NCBI GenBank assembly: GCA_958413765.1
Contig: CATYVH010000059.1
Span: forward strand, 1-5,759
Direction of reading: 5' to 3'
Length of the DNA stretch: 5,759 nt
Origin: an uncultured Collinsella sp.
GTDB lineage: Bacteria > Actinomycetota > Coriobacteriia > Coriobacteriales > Coriobacteriaceae
Shown: one piece after another, positions 4,615 to 5,759 of the stretch
Numbering within the stretch: position 1 is the first letter of the stretch
How the letters are laid out: the number at the start of each line of letters is the position of its first letter
Translations under genes and position numbers: made by a program
The notes under the pieces: model-generated
Seen by the model: the letters and a program-made list of their open reading frames with translations, nothing else
Database searches by the model: none
Told to the model about the DNA's origin: nothing

Positions 4615-5759
4615 ATGGGAAAGAAACTCGATAAGAAGGCCGAGCCCGCAGCGGGCAAGACATCCAAAGGCATGAAGGTCGATAAGGCCGTCAAAAAATT
4701 CCGCAAGCTCGAGGGCAAACTGTGGACCCGCGAGTACCTGCTCAAGATTGCCGAGTTCGATGGCGCGACCATTGCCCCCGCCAACGGCGCCGCGGCCCGC
4801 GCCGATGCCATGGGCACCCTTGCCGGCGAGCATCACAAGCTGCTGACCAGCGAAAAGTCTGTCGAACTTGTGCGCTCGCTGGCACGCGAGACCGTCTCCG
4901 GAGGCAAGATCGACGACCCGCAACTGCTCAACGAGATCCGCGTGCTCGGCCGCGACCAGCGCGAGGCGAGCGTCATTCCCACCGAGGAGGCCGAGGCTTG
5001 GACCAGGCTCACCTGCGAGGCCGATGCCGTGTGGCACAAGGCCAAGGCGGCCAACGACTGGGCGAGCTTTGAGCCCTATGTGGATAGAATCGTCGCCCAA
5101 CTTAAGCATCAGGCCGAGCTCATGGACCCCAAGCGCGACCCATACGACATTTGGCTCGACCAGTACGAGCGCGGCCTTTCCGCCAAGAGCTTCGATGCGT
5201 TTTGCGATGAGGTCAAGGCCACGGTCGTGCCGCTCGTGCACGCCATCGGCGAGCGCGGCCAGCAGCCGGCTGCCGACTTTTTGCACGCCCACGTGCCCGA
5301 GGCTGCCCAGCGCGCCATGAGCTTCGACTTGATGAAGCTTGTCGGCATGAACCTGGACGACACCACGCTTGCCTTTACCGAGCACCCGTTTAGCGAGGGC
5401 TTCTCGGTGGGCGACGCGCGCATCGCCACGCACATCTACGAAGACGACTGCATCTCCAACGTCTACAGCATCATCCACGAGGCGGGACACGCCATGTATG
5501 AGCTGGGCGTCAATCCCGCCTACGCGCGCACCTGCCTGGAGGGCGGCACCTCCATGGGCATCCACGAGAGCCAGAGCCGCTTTTTCGAGAACACCGTGGG
5601 TCGCAGCCGCGCCTTTATGGGCCCGCTGCTCGAGGTGCTGCGTCGTCACGCGCCCGAGGTCTACGGCGACGTCGACGAAGACACGCTCTACCGCGCCGTG
5701 AACATCGCGCAGCCGTCGTTGATCCGCACCGAGGCCGACGAGCTCACCTATCCGCTGCA
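4615..5759 (+). CDS. Carboxypeptidase Taq, peptidase family M32 (3' end beyond window)
   Basis: Zinc-dependent carboxypeptidase that trims residues from peptide C-termini, likely cytoplasmic since no signal peptide is seen. The window holds 381 codons of a family usually near 500 residues. Family motifs appear in order: HPF at 257-259, DARIATH at 267-273, the zinc site HEAGH at 288-292, HESQSRFFEN from 317 with Glu318 as third zinc ligand (30 residues after the first His, the spacing known from Taq carboxypeptidase), and RTEADELTYPL at 371-381, at the very edge. The first roughly 25 residues are a Lys-rich extension (MGKKLDKKAEPAAGKTSKGM) ahead of the normal start of the fold; an AAGGA site favours the longer form, but translation from Met20 (ATG at 4672) remains possible. 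The N-terminal family motif, usually with WD, reads EFDGATIAP. It is divergent from the pheST leader and probably an independent unit. Confidence 0.95.
   Translation, partial: MGKKLDKKAEPAAGKTSKGMKVDKAVKKFRKLEGKLWTREYLLKIAEFDGATIAPANGAAARADAMGTLAGEHHKLLTSEKSVELVRSLARETVSGGKIDDPQLLNEIRVLGRDQREASVIPTEEAEAWTRLTCEADAVWHKAKAANDWASFEPYVDRIVAQLKHQAELMDPKRDPYDIWLDQYERGLSAKSFDAFCDEVKATVVPLVHAIGERGQQPAADFLHAHVPEAAQRAMSFDLMKLVGMNLDDTTLAFTEHPFSEGFSVGDARIATHIYEDDCISNVYSIIHEAGHAMYELGVNPAYARTCLEGGTSMGIHESQSRFFENTVGRSRAFMGPLLEVLRRHAPEVYGDVDEDTLYRAVNIAQPSLIRTEADELTYPL

Noticed and set aside
4594..5649. A 351-codon open frame on the minus strand opposite the carboxypeptidase gene.
   Set aside because: The plus-strand frame encodes all M32 catalytic motifs; the antisense product is Ala/Gly/Leu/Val-rich with no domain.
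1..5759. CRISPR arrays, tRNA or rRNA genes, insertion sequences, phage or defence genes.
   Set aside because: No regularly spaced direct repeats, no tRNA-like cloverleaf and no transposase, integrase or defence-type coding sequence was found in the window.

Overview
The window looks like a high-GC actinobacterium of the class Coriobacteriia (Collinsella-like). This is inferred from codon and GC usage, protein sequence character, and a pheST operon controlled by a full-length transcriptional T-box. No species assignment can be proven from the sequence alone. Most of the DNA is housekeeping and no obviously new protein system is present; the interest lies in the intergenic regions.

Layout on the minus strand, in order of transcription: an extended -10 promoter near 4490; a roughly 280-nt phenylalanine T-box leader (4197-4480) with specifier UUC, T-box UGGUACCGCGG and a strong terminator; pheS (4110-3034); a 180-bp spacer holding a large imperfect inverted-repeat element (2918-3018) and an alternative hairpin; pheT (2853-400); a 13-bp hairpin followed by a short U run (257-291), probably the operon terminator; and then the first 51 codons of a CbiM/NikM-type metal ECF transporter (153-1, running off the left edge). 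That transporter has its own promoter and a perfect GTGTTAC-N14-GTAACAC palindrome just downstream of the predicted start, which fits a NikR operator and points to nickel rather than cobalt.

On the plus strand, divergent from the T-box leader, a M32 (Taq-type) metallocarboxypeptidase starts at 4615 and runs off the right edge with all visible active-site motifs intact.

How the parts work together: uncharged tRNA-Phe binding to the T-box lets transcription continue into pheS and pheT, whose products form the alpha2beta2 phenylalanyl-tRNA synthetase. The metal transporter and the carboxypeptidase are separate units with their own signals.
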